The notes under the pieces: generated by a model
Told to the model about the DNA's origin: nothing
The model's database searches: none
What the model saw: only the letters and a program-made list of their open reading frames with translations
In this document: piece by piece, positions 1 to 8,373 of the stretch
How positions within the stretch are numbered: position 1 is the first letter of the stretch
How the letters are laid out: each line of letters begins with the position of its first letter
Assembly (NCBI GenBank): GCA_009787175.1
Contig: WRGM01000167.1
Coordinates: 1-25,383 of the forward strand
Source of the DNA: Candidatus Bathycorpusculum fermentans
GTDB lineage: Archaea > Thermoproteota > Bathyarchaeia > Bathyarchaeales > Bathycorpusculaceae
Reading direction: 5' to 3'
DNA: 25,383 nt
Made by a program: the position numbers and the translations under genes

Positions 1-168
1 CTGTGTATTGACGTTAAAATTATAAATTGACCGCAAATCTTCGATTACTACAATATCATGGGAGGTAAAAACACGGGAATTTCGGATAACTCTTCTTACT
101 AAAAAGACACTATAAGCCGATATAGACAAAATCTCCTTCACCCTATAACTCAATTTACCCTTCATCAT
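1..168 (-). CDS. Possible partial CDS, unknown, runs off the left edge
   Basis: Reading leftwards from ATG ATG at 163-168 there are 56 codons with no stop before the window ends. The start reads MMKGKLSYRVKEILSISA and continues with a mix of basic and hydrophobic residues that looks protein-like. There is no Shine-Dalgarno sequence, and an AT-rich stretch lies just upstream, so it could be leaderless. No family was recognised. An open frame of this length in AT-rich DNA is unlikely but not impossible by chance. Confidence 0.4.
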   Translation of the reverse strand, partial: MMKGKLSYRVKEILSISAYSVFLVRRVIRNSRVFTSHDIVVIEDLRSIYNFNVNTQ

Positions 169-264
169 TAATAATATAATTAACTAACAACCTATACCAC
201 ACTTACAAAACAATTTCCAACTAGAGAACATCTTACAAAAAAAGGTGAAAAATAATCATGAATG

Positions 265-1458
265 CTATTTACGATTTTTCTTTATAAACATTACAACTAC
301 CACCATAATAACTACTGCAATTAAAGCAATAATAACAGCAAGACCTAACAAATTACCAGAGTTCGATGGTTCAACAGTCGAGTCATTATAAGTATTCTGT
401 GAGTTACCCAAAAATCCCTGCTCCCAACAGTAAGCAACCTCTCCAGTATCACCCCAAACCCCAACCTGAACACCGTAGACATTACCTATTGGATAGCTGA
501 AATAAAAAACCGCCGACCAAAACGGATACAAAGTCAAAGCATCCCTATCCGCACTAAAACTCACACCCGTACCCTGCGCAAGCAACTCATTATTTATGGG
601 ATTATTGTACTGCTGTCCAGAAATCATCAAAAGACCCACCTCAGACCGCATATTTGACCAATCAGGCCTAACCTCCACTTCAACCCCATCCTCACCAACC
701 TGATAAAACAGGTGGTCATCACAAAACTTTTGAGCCAAAACAAAAGCAAAACTAACAAACTCTTCCTCAGACGCATAAGTATTCACATCACAAACACGAT
801 AAAGCCCAAAACTATCACTAAAAGAAATTGCATTATCCATGAAGTCTATACTCCAACCCCTATTTGGAACAATAACACCATTGACAGTATAAACGAAACT
901 AAAACTGTTTTGTGCTATAAAAAGTGTCATGTTACCTAAAGACACATTTGCAGGAACCCCCTGTGCAGGTAAAGCAGTTGGTGCTTTATTTAACAAGTCT
1001 AAAGCCAAAGACACATCCAAAGTGGCAACACCATATTTTTGCGCAAAAATCTCGTACCGCTCGAGAATATTTTTCATTTTTTCAACGGAATTCTTTGGAG
1101 TATCTATAGCATAATAAAAAGAACTATCAACCACTCCAACATTAATTGAATTTGGAATACCATTGTAAAAATGACCTCTCACCGTCAGCTCACTACCTTT
1201 TACATCGACAAGTTCAAAAGCACAATTTTCCACCTCAACAGAATTCCCATACAGGTACTGCGTAGCAGAACGTTCATTTGTTAGGGTATATTTTGACAAA
1301 TCAAGCCCAATAACATCGCTTAAAAGAGCAGGCAACTTTTCCTTAGCAGAAAAGTTCTCAGCATTTGCCGTCCCTATATCACAACCTGAATATATTGAAA
1401 ACATGGAAAGAACTAATAAACTGACCACGAATAGCCCAATTATTTTTAATTTTTTCAT
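265..1458 (-). CDS. Membrane-anchored surface protein, unknown
   Basis: The product of about 397 residues has a Sec-type signal peptide (KKLKIIGLFVVSLLVLSMF, probable cleavage after ANA near residue 34) and one hydrophobic C-terminal segment near residues 370-392 followed by KKNRK, so it should be anchored with most of the chain outside. A Cys follows SIYSG in the signal region, but the preceding residues are a poor lipobox. Two adjacent ATG codons exist; I chose the second because AGGTGA (complement of 1465-1470) lies 6 bases from it and only 3 from the first. It follows another secreted-protein gene on the same strand with a 19-base gap, so they may be cotranscribed. I do not recognise the extracellular domain. 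An adhesion or envelope role is only inferred. Confidence 0.8.
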   Translation of the reverse strand: MKKLKIIGLFVVSLLVLSMFSIYSGCDIGTANAENFSAKEKLPALLSDVIGLDLSKYTLTNERSATQYLYGNSVEVENCAFELVDVKGSELTVRGHFYNGIPNSINVGVVDSSFYYAIDTPKNSVEKMKNILERYEIFAQKYGVATLDVSLALDLLNKAPTALPAQGVPANVSLGNMTLFIAQNSFSFVYTVNGVIVPNRGWSIDFMDNAISFSDSFGLYRVCDVNTYASEEEFVSFAFVLAQKFCDDHLFYQVGEDGVEVEVRPDWSNMRSEVGLLMISGQQYNNPINNELLAQGTGVSFSADRDALTLYPFWSAVFYFSYPIGNVYGVQVGVWGDTGEVAYCWEQGFLGNSQNTYNDSTVEPSNSGNLLGLAVIIALIAVVIMVVVVMFIKKNRK

Positions 1459-1477
1459 CATAGCTCACCTTTTAATA

Positions 1478-2536
1478 TCATTGTATGTACATATTTCCAT
1501 TTCCTAATACTCGCATCTTACAATAAAACCAGTAATTTGCAAACCCTGGAAAATATGGATCATTTGACCATTGACCCACATTAAGCACCGAAGTACCAAA
1601 AGTGTAATAACTACTTGAAGAAATTCTTCCAAAAGTCATTTCCGCAGCATAATCAAGAGATACCTTTACTTTTTCAGGGGTTCCGGTAGCGTATCCTAAG
1701 GCATAGTTGTAGAAGTGGTAGACAAAATAGAGATATTGTAAACCAGTACTACTGCTGCCTGCCGGTGGTGCATCAATCATAAATGGTGAATTATTTTCCC
1801 AACCAATATACGTATAACTACCAGACGGACTAGTATACCCATTTGTACTCATGCCAGTAGTTCCAGTCCAAGCATAAGGCATACCTACCCTATTATAAAC
1901 AGAATTACCGACTAAGTGATTATAGCCATATTGAGTATTTGGATTACTGGGAGGCGGATTTGTCGGAGCTGAAGCAGACCAAGTAACTCCTGAAATATTT
2001 TGCCAAGCACCATTATTACCCCAATAAAGCCCACCATTACTACAAGTCCACATAAATGTAAAATGCTGCTTACTTGACCCATAAGCAGTAGCATGATTAT
2101 ATATTTCGTAATCAATAACATACGCATTAGGTACATCAGTATAACAGCCAAAATAGCCATAAGGAGAAGGCGGGCTAACACCAGATGGATGACTAAAATC
2201 GCCAACCCAAAAAGTTGCTGCCGTAGTTACACCATTACTGGGGTAAGCCACATTATCAAGTACATTATACACATTATTCCGAGTTGTTGAGGCTCCATAA
2301 GAATTAGAATTTGACCAACCCTTACCACCAAACATACTATTAACATTAGTACATATCGTAGTTTCCCATGACAACTCATTACTATATCGGGTAGCATTGT
2401 AATTGTAGAGAGCGGGATTTAGATGACCCCATTCCATAGCTATTTTTGCAGCATTTGCCGAGTTAACATTAACGCCGGTAAAAAGAGTTAACAAAAATAA
2501 TGACAATAACATACACACTACAAGTTTCCGTACCAT
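1478..2536 (-). CDS. Secreted Gly/Ser/Tyr/Asn-rich protein, unknown
   Basis: The product of about 352 residues begins with a clear signal peptide (MVRKLVVCMLLSLFLLTLF, probable cleavage after SANA) and has no later membrane segment, so it should be released or held by partners. The mature part is rich in Gly, Ser, Tyr, Asn and Trp and poor in charge, typical of beta-rich exported proteins. I chose ATG at 2534-2536; an in-frame TTG at 2546-2548 would add four residues. A TATA-like AGTTTTAAAT (complement of 2571-2580) lies about 40 bases upstream. The neighbours are an anchored surface protein downstream and a prepilin peptidase upstream. The family is not recognised. Confidence 0.75.
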   Translation of the reverse strand: MVRKLVVCMLLSLFLLTLFTGVNVNSANAAKIAMEWGHLNPALYNYNATRYSNELSWETTICTNVNSMFGGKGWSNSNSYGASTTRNNVYNVLDNVAYPSNGVTTAATFWVGDFSHPSGVSPPSPYGYFGCYTDVPNAYVIDYEIYNHATAYGSSKQHFTFMWTCSNGGLYWGNNGAWQNISGVTWSASAPTNPPPSNPNTQYGYNHLVGNSVYNRVGMPYAWTGTTGMSTNGYTSPSGSYTYIGWENNSPFMIDAPPAGSSSTGLQYLYFVYHFYNYALGYATGTPEKVKVSLDYAAEMTFGRISSSSYYTFGTSVLNVGQWSNDPYFPGFANYWFYCKMRVLGNGNMYIQ

Positions 2537-2637
2537 ATTTACCCACAACTACTGCAATGGTTAACATACTATTTAAAACTAATTATTAAGACTCAACTGA
2601 GAAAACAAGTGTAAAAATTTACTTTATTGCTATTAAC

Positions 2638-3408
2638 TCAAAAGAGCGTCACCATACCTAAAACTATTGCGCCTATTGGTACTGTGACAAGGGCAAAAGT
2701 AAAAAATACAATAAAGGGTATTGTAAAAGAGACAAAGACACCATTGGGAAATATTTGCTTGTTTTCTTTTAGAACATTAACGTATTTGGTCAAATCAGCC
2801 TCAGCTTTTACAAAACACAATAGTTTTCGAGTTGGTCTACCTTCTTGGAACACCACAGTTTCAGATGGAAAATACCTAAGACCCCCAAGCTTATCTAAAG
2901 ACACGAGTCTTGCGGTAAAGAGCAACCAGACCTTTTGACGTATAGTAAGGTTAATTCCCTCAAACAGAGAGGGCCTCTTAAAGAGAAAATCCTTTAAGTT
3001 TAAAACGAAAATGGTCAAGGGCCACACCAAACTTAGCAAAACCGAATTACAAAACACCACTAAAATTAGGGGCAAAGACAAAAAATTTGGAAATGGATTA
3101 AAAACAGCGGGAATCATTGGAACGGTCAGAGCAATAAATAAAAGCGCCTTTAAATCCGCTCCACCAAAATAACCTGACCAAAACAAAACAACCCCCAAAA
3201 ACACTCCAACCAAAACCGAAACCAAAACAACACCACCATCCAATAAACTAAACCCCACTTGAACAAGAACCAACATAATTCCTACAGGATAAGCCAAGAG
3301 CCATACTTTATTTGACACTTGACGATCTTTAAAATCAAACACACAAGCATAAACTAAAACACTTAAAGCAAAAACAAACGGCAACCACAACACCAACAAC
3401 TGCAACAT
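2638..3408 (-). CDS. Prepilin/preflagellin peptidase-like aspartic protease (A24, FlaK/PibD type)
   Basis: A polytopic membrane protein of about 256 residues. Counting from the ATG, the two catalytic aspartates expected in family A24 are visible: Asp25 in CVFDFKDRQVSN, just after the first membrane helix, and Asp85 in the GGAD-LK motif (GxGD-type) after the third helix. Family members cut class III signal peptides of archaeal type IV pilins and archaellins at the cytoplasmic face. A hydrophilic region of about 90 residues follows the fourth or fifth helix, and a final helix ends the protein, longer than the minimal FlaK. Start ATG at 3406-3408 is preceded by AGGTTGAT, and a TATA-like TTTTTAAAGT lies at 3434-3443 (complement). 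No pilin with a clean class III signal was found nearby. It could serve the host or the element. Confidence 0.8.
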   Translation of the reverse strand: MLQLLVLWLPFVFALSVLVYACVFDFKDRQVSNKVWLLAYPVGIMLVLVQVGFSLLDGGVVLVSVLVGVFLGVVLFWSGYFGGADLKALLFIALTVPMIPAVFNPFPNFLSLPLILVVFCNSVLLSLVWPLTIFVLNLKDFLFKRPSLFEGINLTIRQKVWLLFTARLVSLDKLGGLRYFPSETVVFQEGRPTRKLLCFVKAEADLTKYVNVLKENKQIFPNGVFVSFTIPFIVFFTFALVTVPIGAIVLGMVTLF

Positions 3409-3447
3409 ATTAATCAACCTTCAAAACTACAGAACTTTAAAAACCCA

Positions 3448-3467
3448 CCAACCAACCAACCAACCAA
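3448..3467. repeat. (CCAA)5 tetranucleotide repeat
   Basis: Five perfect CCAA units followed by AAATAAATAAA lie in the intergenic space between the AbrB-PIN cassette and the prepilin peptidase promoter. The repeat is just upstream of the TATA box of the peptidase gene, so changes in repeat number could shift spacing there, but that is speculation. Confidence 0.9.
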
Positions 3468-3554
3468 ATAAATAAAACACAACACCAACCACCTCACCCT
3501 TAACTTAAAATACAATAAACCACTTTAGCAAAAATTGCCATTAAGACCACTCCT

Positions 3555-3968
3555 CTACTGTTTTTCTTCAAGATAGTCAAGCATTTCTTTAACGCTGACA
3601 ATGTTTATGTTTCTAAACCTCTTTAGGGACAATAAATGATCATCACCCGACACAATAAAGTCAGCTTTCCCATCATAAGCCGTCTCAAGAACCATATTAT
3701 CTTTAAAATCACGTTCAACCACATTAAAATTTGAGACCACATCCACCAATTCAACTGTTTGCATCAAAACCTCAAACATCATACCAAACTCATCAACAGT
3801 AAACCTAAACTTTGGTCTTTGGATAACGTCCTCAAACTCTTCTAAAATCAAATCCGAAACAACTAGGGTAAACTTTTTCGAAACAGCTTTCCTTAAAAGT
3901 ACATGTGACTTACCCTCAGAAAGCATGGCACTAACTAAAACGTTAGTATCAAATACAACACGAAACAT
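3555..3968 (-). CDS. PIN-domain toxin (COG1569-like VapC-type ribonuclease)
   Basis: A 137-residue PIN-domain protein. Acidic residues expected at the metal site are present: Asp7 in VVFDTNVLVSA, Asp39/Glu43 in SDLILEEFEDV, and the acidic cluster around DFKDN and GKADFIVSGDDHLL. Members are Mg/Mn-dependent ribonucleases that act as toxins. The gene starts 12 bases after the stop of an AbrB/MazE-type gene, the usual antitoxin-toxin order, so the two form a type II cassette. In the element context it may stabilise the DNA after integration. The RNA target cannot be read from sequence. Confidence 0.9.
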   Translation of the reverse strand: MFRVVFDTNVLVSAMLSEGKSHVLLRKAVSKKFTLVVSDLILEEFEDVIQRPKFRFTVDEFGMMFEVLMQTVELVDVVSNFNVVERDFKDNMVLETAYDGKADFIVSGDDHLLSLKRFRNINIVSVKEMLDYLEEKQ

Positions 3969-3980
3969 GTCAACCGTTCA

Positions 3981-4247
3981 TCATCGTCTTTTTTCTGCTC
4001 TGACTGCATCTATTTCTTGTTGAATTTCTTCTTCAGACAGGTTTAGATTTTTTTTAGCTATCATGGCAAATATCGCATCCCACTCTTTTTCTAAGTCGGG
4101 GATTTCTAGCTTTTTTAGGATAAGCATATCGTCTTTTTTATAAACTAAGAGTTTAGTTTTTGGCTTTATACCTAATTCTTTTCGCAGCGCTTGAGGAATG
4201 ACCACTTGACCTCTTTCACTCATTATAGTTACTTCAGCATCTACCAC
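3981..4247 (-). CDS. AbrB/MazE-family antitoxin
   Basis: The N-terminal half contains the swapped-hairpin AbrB signature EVTIMSERGQVVIPQALRKE followed by LGIKPKTKLLVYKK, and the C-terminal half is a charged helical tail suited to binding the PIN partner encoded next. I placed the start at GTG 4245-4247 (about 88 residues) because the open frame upstream (from ATG at 4271) encodes a hydrophobic stretch unlike the family, and starting at the internal Met would remove the first strand. The protein probably binds its own promoter and neutralises the toxin, as known for this family. Confidence 0.85.
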   Translation of the reverse strand: MVDAEVTIMSERGQVVIPQALRKELGIKPKTKLLVYKKDDMLILKKLEIPDLEKEWDAIFAMIAKKNLNLSEEEIQQEIDAVRAEKRR

Positions 4248-4420
4248 AACAATCAACAGTAAGAATATCATACACTAACCCTTAATAAAAATTCTGCACC
4301 CTAAACAAACACTACACCCACCAAAAAAATATTAAAAAAAAATAAAAAACATCAAAAGAAAAAAAGAAGAAACCTGACTTCAAAATCTACAGACAACCAC
4401 CTACCATTTTAAATGAAGCC

Positions 4421-5677
4421 CTAATCTTCTTCACTTGCAGGCAACCCTTTGCTATTGTTGTCTTGTTCTTGTGTTTGTTCCTGACCAAGCTGCATCCTCG
4501 AAACAGGCACTTTACCAAGCGCAACTGGCAACTTTGCTATAGCCGCAGGCAACCCAACTATTTGCGACAACTCTTGAGCAGAAAGCACTACTGCATTACG
4601 CCTCCTAAAAACCACAAACAAACAAACCGCCACAAAAACAACCAAACCCAAAACCCCAACATCCACCACAACAGAAGAAAACAAAGAACCAGAAGAAGAA
4701 ACAAACCTTAGAGGACTAAATAACCCAAAAAACCACGCCAATAACAAAATACTCAAAGGCACAGCCCACCATAAACGACACAAAATACTATTGTGTACAA
4801 CATATCGAGAAGGCTCGTGAAGAACCGTTGCCGGACTTTGCCATGGTTTTTTAGTTGTTTTAAAGATGCGAAATCTGTTAGTGGGGGCCGCTGGCAACGC
4901 GTTTTTAACCGCTTGAACACTTTGCAGCGAGTTGCCAAAAACAAGGATTTGACATGTAAAAAGATTACTGGCAAGCTTTAGCTCAGCATTTTTTATGAGT
5001 TCTCGGCTCCAAGAATCCACCCTGTTCTGTCCAAACCGCCCACTCTTAGCAGCCGTAGATGTCTCACCTTGAGGGTTTTTTCCAAGACCCGCACCTACCA
5101 GATCAGTCAGGGGATCTAAAAATAGCGTACTTATACCTGACGAGGATGATTTGTTGGAGAGTTTGTCATACACAAACTTTTGTATATCCCCTGCCGCGTT
5201 GGGATCAGCCTTGGCTGTAACTTCAAGGCATACTCCCAATCCCGCCATAGATGCAACCAACCGATCAACAAGATTAACCAACAGCTCTTGGTGCTGACCA
5301 CTAAACATTATAGGTAACGCATAATTCTTCGCCAACGATAGATCAGCACAAAAACAATACCGATGTTTAAGCGGATTAGCCCCGCCAACAACCTCCACAT
5401 CCAACACGGCCCGTATAACATTTGACATCTGCACCCTAGTCTGCTCATCAAAAAACTCAAAGAAAAACCTAACCAACGACCGCTCACCCCCACCACCCCA
5501 GCTATCCCTAGAAGCGACAATAAAAAACCGAAACGGCTTACCTAAACTATGCAGCGCATCTAGAACAGAGATAAACAGAGCAAGCGTAAATTTTCCTGTC
5601 TCCACCTCAGACGTAATAAGAGGCCTAACCTCAACCCAACAATCCCCACGCCCACTACATCCAGCAACTAAATCCAT
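4421..5677 (-). CDS. Membrane protein resembling the front half of HerA/VirB4-like conjugation ATPases
   Basis: A 418-residue protein with a soluble N-terminal region of about 290 residues, two hydrophobic helices near 300-322 and 335-358, and a cytoplasmic tail. The architecture recalls the non-catalytic half of DUF87/HerA-like transfer proteins: early LHSLGKPFRFFIVASRD, later a stretch like the LPI...LLVNLVDRLV...LEVTAK region, then after the helices LSAQELSQIVGLP, which resembles the LSTEELATLWHLP element that precedes the ATPase core. No Walker motif is present and the frame ends soon after that element. The chain has two Gly/Ser-rich linkers. ATG start with GTGAT nearby and TATA-like TTTAAATTTG at 5702-5710 (complement). 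The assignment is by pattern memory and tentative. Confidence 0.5.
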   Translation of the reverse strand: MDLVAGCSGRGDCWVEVRPLITSEVETGKFTLALFISVLDALHSLGKPFRFFIVASRDSWGGGGERSLVRFFFEFFDEQTRVQMSNVIRAVLDVEVVGGANPLKHRYCFCADLSLAKNYALPIMFSGQHQELLVNLVDRLVASMAGLGVCLEVTAKADPNAAGDIQKFVYDKLSNKSSSSGISTLFLDPLTDLVGAGLGKNPQGETSTAAKSGRFGQNRVDSWSRELIKNAELKLASNLFTCQILVFGNSLQSVQAVKNALPAAPTNRFRIFKTTKKPWQSPATVLHEPSRYVVHNSILCRLWWAVPLSILLLAWFFGLFSPLRFVSSSGSLFSSVVVDVGVLGLVVFVAVCLFVVFRRRNAVVLSAQELSQIVGLPAAIAKLPVALGKVPVSRMQLGQEQTQEQDNNSKGLPASEED

Positions 5678-5701
5678 AGGACATCACACATAACCCCACA
5701 C

Positions 5702-5710
5702 AAATTTAAA
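5702..5710 (-). promoter_or_regulatory. TATA box of the 418-residue membrane protein gene
   Basis: The complement reads TTTTAAATTTG across this place, 25-33 bases upstream of the ATG at 5677, which predicts an almost leaderless transcript. The gene opposite has its own TATA at 5906-5914, so the 265-base region between them holds two divergent promoters. Confidence 0.5.
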
Positions 5711-5905
5711 AAAAGGAAACATAGACACAACTAAGAAAAGCTAAAAAATGGTTCTTCGATTTTAGAGCGAGATAAAAACTACTTGCCGCTTCTTTCACAA
5801 ATACCTCAAATTCAAGATAATTAAAATTTGGACCACAATTCCTTCCCATAAACCCAAAAAATCAACCACGTAACACGCACTGAGGTAGGTTTGTTGTTTG
5901 GTTTC

Positions 5906-5914
5906 TTTTTAAAA
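5906..5914 (+). promoter_or_regulatory. TATA box of the 779-residue surface protein gene
   Basis: TTTTTAAAAT about 30 bases before the TTG at 5943 places transcription start within a few bases of that codon. This supports the unusual TTG start and a leaderless or very short leader. Confidence 0.55.
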
Positions 5915-5942
5915 TCCTACGGGATATTTTCTGGTGTAATAC

Positions 5943-8282
5943 TTGGATAAAAAGGATAGCAGATGTAAAGACTTAAGAAAAGGACGAGTTGCTGCTGTAA
6001 AACAGATTGTGGCTCTTTTACTAATTTTCTTAATGGGTCTATCAATATTTGGGGGTTTTTTAGATCGGTTAACTGCACAAACGAACCAAAATAGTGTAAA
6101 CTTGACAATTGACCCTCTACTTGACAAGTATGGTAAACCAGCCATAAATGAAGATGACACATTTTATCCCAATGACCGATTCAAAATAACCTACCACACA
6201 GAACTAACAAACGAGGCTAATTTTGAAAAGATAGAAATCCACCATGAACAGTCCACTTTTCACATGTTTAACACCAGTACTAATTTTGGGGCGGAGGGAA
6301 CGGGTGGGGGCGACTTTGAAGTTTTGCCCTCTGCAAAGACGGGAACATATCCTTTCTCTGTTGAAGTGTGGGGCAACCGATCCACTAATAATGATTCGGG
6401 AAATGAAAGCTATGTGATGGCTGAAGCATCGTTAACTGTTACGGTGGTGGAGTATGATCCACACTTTACCGTAGCTCTTACCTATACCGTTCCAACTGAC
6501 AACGGTTCAAACAGTAGTAGTAGTTACGAAAAACCTTTCTCCATAATTGTACGCTACGATGGAAATGGGCCAGATCGTAATCTTAGGCAGCGCGCGGTGG
6601 TTGATGATTATGTTTGGGAGGGTTACGCACAAAAAATTCCTCAAATAGATCAGATGCAGCAATCTCTCACACCTAACCTTACCGTAGCGAGCTTTCTTAA
6701 TCAAAGCGCCAACACCCAATTTCTAGCTCAAGGCATAGAAAATGAGACTATAAGTAATCAAATAATTTTAAGGGTTGCTGGAAAAAGCTTCACAAATAGT
6801 GAGTTTCCAGTGGGTTTTCTTTGGGAGTCAAACACAGACCACAGCTATGTTTGGACACAAACCCTGCCCATAGAGGGAACAGGTGAAAACGGGTTTTATG
6901 GTGAGTGGTTTGAGTGGCAAACCAGCCTCACCTTTCCACCCTCAATAAACCCCAACCAAATCAACCAAACAACAACAATAAGCCAAGAAGACCTACAAAA
7001 CCAGTTGGTCGAGCAATTTAATTCACCCAACGGAACGCTAATTACTTCGCCCTTTGGAAATACTGTTACCTCGATGTATGCACACAATAAACGCCTAGAC
7101 CTCTTTGCCAAAGAGATGGGCGTAGAGAAAAACCAAACCCTAAACTGCCAAACACCCCTACCCCTATATTTTACATCCCAAGAACGCTACGCAAAACTCC
7201 AATACACACTAGATTCCACAGTTACAAAAGAAATCATCACCCAAGGCTTCACCAATGCGCTTTATTACAATGTATCTGTTGGATGCAACCTCTTTGGCAC
7301 CCCAAGATACTTTGAAACTAACACTACATGCGAATACGAATTTTTCGACAAACCCTTTAACGCCACAGCATACCAATGGGACGCTACACTTCAAACCTGG
7401 CGCATCGACTCCACCATCAACATAAAAACAACTTTTACCTCAGCCCTCAACTTTACCACCACCGACATCTTACGCACAAACTTTGAAGAACAAACAAACG
7501 ACCCAAAAGCCCTCGAGATAGCAACAGCCGACCTCTACGATTGCGGCCCCCAAACCTTCACAGGCACAGGTTCTATTGAAGCTAACCTAAAACGCAGCAG
7601 TCCGTTATACTACAATCTGATCATAGAAGCAAGTCAGAAACAGAAAATATCTCTCCAACGAACCATCCAACTAAACTTTAGAAACCAAACCCCCTACAAC
7701 CTACCCCTAAACTTTGACACAACCTCCCCTCTCCAAGTAGACGTTATTGCAGATGACCCCCAAAGCACCCTACTGATGCTGGATGCCCCATTAGAACTTG
7801 GAGGATTAACCAACGTAACAATATATCTAATCACAAAAACACCAACAACAAAAGACCTCAATAACATTTCAAGAGATCAACTTGACCTTAGGTTGCTTAA
7901 GACGTTTAACCTAACAACAACATTATCTGAGGAACAAATTCAACCGTCGGGTTATGAGCAAAACTATCAACAATTCTACCAATACTATGAAGGCTACAGT
8001 TCAATCTCTGAAACGGAGAGTTTGGGGTTTTGTGGGAAAACTCAAATAGCAATGCCCAAAGATAAAGAGACAGTTGCCCTAACAGATCAGGGTGAAGCAT
8101 TGGTTTATGTGGAGGCAACAAATGTTTGGGGCACCACTTTTCACCATATCGTTTCAGTTCAACCCTACTCTACACCGAAATGGGAAATCCCCCTAAACCA
8201 AGTAACCGTATACCTTGTGGTTATTGTAGTCATTGCGGTAGTTGTGAGTCTGGTAATTTACCTCATAAAGGCAAAACAGTAA
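5943..8282 (+). CDS. Large membrane-anchored surface protein, unknown
   Basis: A 779-residue exported protein with a hydrophobic signal near residues 20-45 (AAVKQIVALLLIFLMGLSIF), a long extracellular region rich in Thr, Asn, Gln and Ser with many Asn-x-Thr/Ser sites, and a C-terminal membrane helix near 753-775 ending in KAKQ. The start is TTG: an in-frame stop lies two codons upstream (5937-5939), and no earlier start exists. Immediately downstream is a TrbL/VirB6-like gene, so a cell-surface part of the transfer apparatus or an adhesin is plausible. The codon texture changes near 6940, after which the sense strand becomes A/C-rich and the protein Thr/Asn/Pro-rich. No domain recognised. Confidence 0.8.
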   Translation: MDKKDSRCKDLRKGRVAAVKQIVALLLIFLMGLSIFGGFLDRLTAQTNQNSVNLTIDPLLDKYGKPAINEDDTFYPNDRFKITYHTELTNEANFEKIEIHHEQSTFHMFNTSTNFGAEGTGGGDFEVLPSAKTGTYPFSVEVWGNRSTNNDSGNESYVMAEASLTVTVVEYDPHFTVALTYTVPTDNGSNSSSSYEKPFSIIVRYDGNGPDRNLRQRAVVDDYVWEGYAQKIPQIDQMQQSLTPNLTVASFLNQSANTQFLAQGIENETISNQIILRVAGKSFTNSEFPVGFLWESNTDHSYVWTQTLPIEGTGENGFYGEWFEWQTSLTFPPSINPNQINQTTTISQEDLQNQLVEQFNSPNGTLITSPFGNTVTSMYAHNKRLDLFAKEMGVEKNQTLNCQTPLPLYFTSQERYAKLQYTLDSTVTKEIITQGFTNALYYNVSVGCNLFGTPRYFETNTTCEYEFFDKPFNATAYQWDATLQTWRIDSTINIKTTFTSALNFTTTDILRTNFEEQTNDPKALEIATADLYDCGPQTFTGTGSIEANLKRSSPLYYNLIIEASQKQKISLQRTIQLNFRNQTPYNLPLNFDTTSPLQVDVIADDPQSTLLMLDAPLELGGLTNVTIYLITKTPTTKDLNNISRDQLDLRLLKTFNLTTTLSEEQIQPSGYEQNYQQFYQYYEGYSSISETESLGFCGKTQIAMPKDKETVALTDQGEALVYVEATNVWGTTFHHIVSVQPYSTPKWEIPLNQVTVYLVVIVVIAVVVSLVIYLIKAKQ

Positions 8283-8335
8283 ACAGACACAACCTGCAAA
8301 AATTTACCCCTTACCCGTTTTTCTTGTTTTGCTTG

Positions 8336-8346
8336 TTTTTTAAAAT
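8336..8346 (+). promoter_or_regulatory. TATA box of the TrbL/VirB6-like gene
   Basis: TTTTTAAAATA lies about 30 bases before the GTG at 8374, the same spacing as at the neighbouring gene. It supports GTG as the start and a separate promoter for this gene despite the short 91-base gap. Confidence 0.5.
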
Positions 8347-8373
8347 AGGCGTTCTTTGTTTATGGTGCAGTAA

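Noticed and set aside
1..5000. Second attachment site in the left part of the window
   Set aside because: I searched by eye for the tRNA T-arm and acceptor sequence (GGGATTCGAACCCAT and neighbours) and found no copy.
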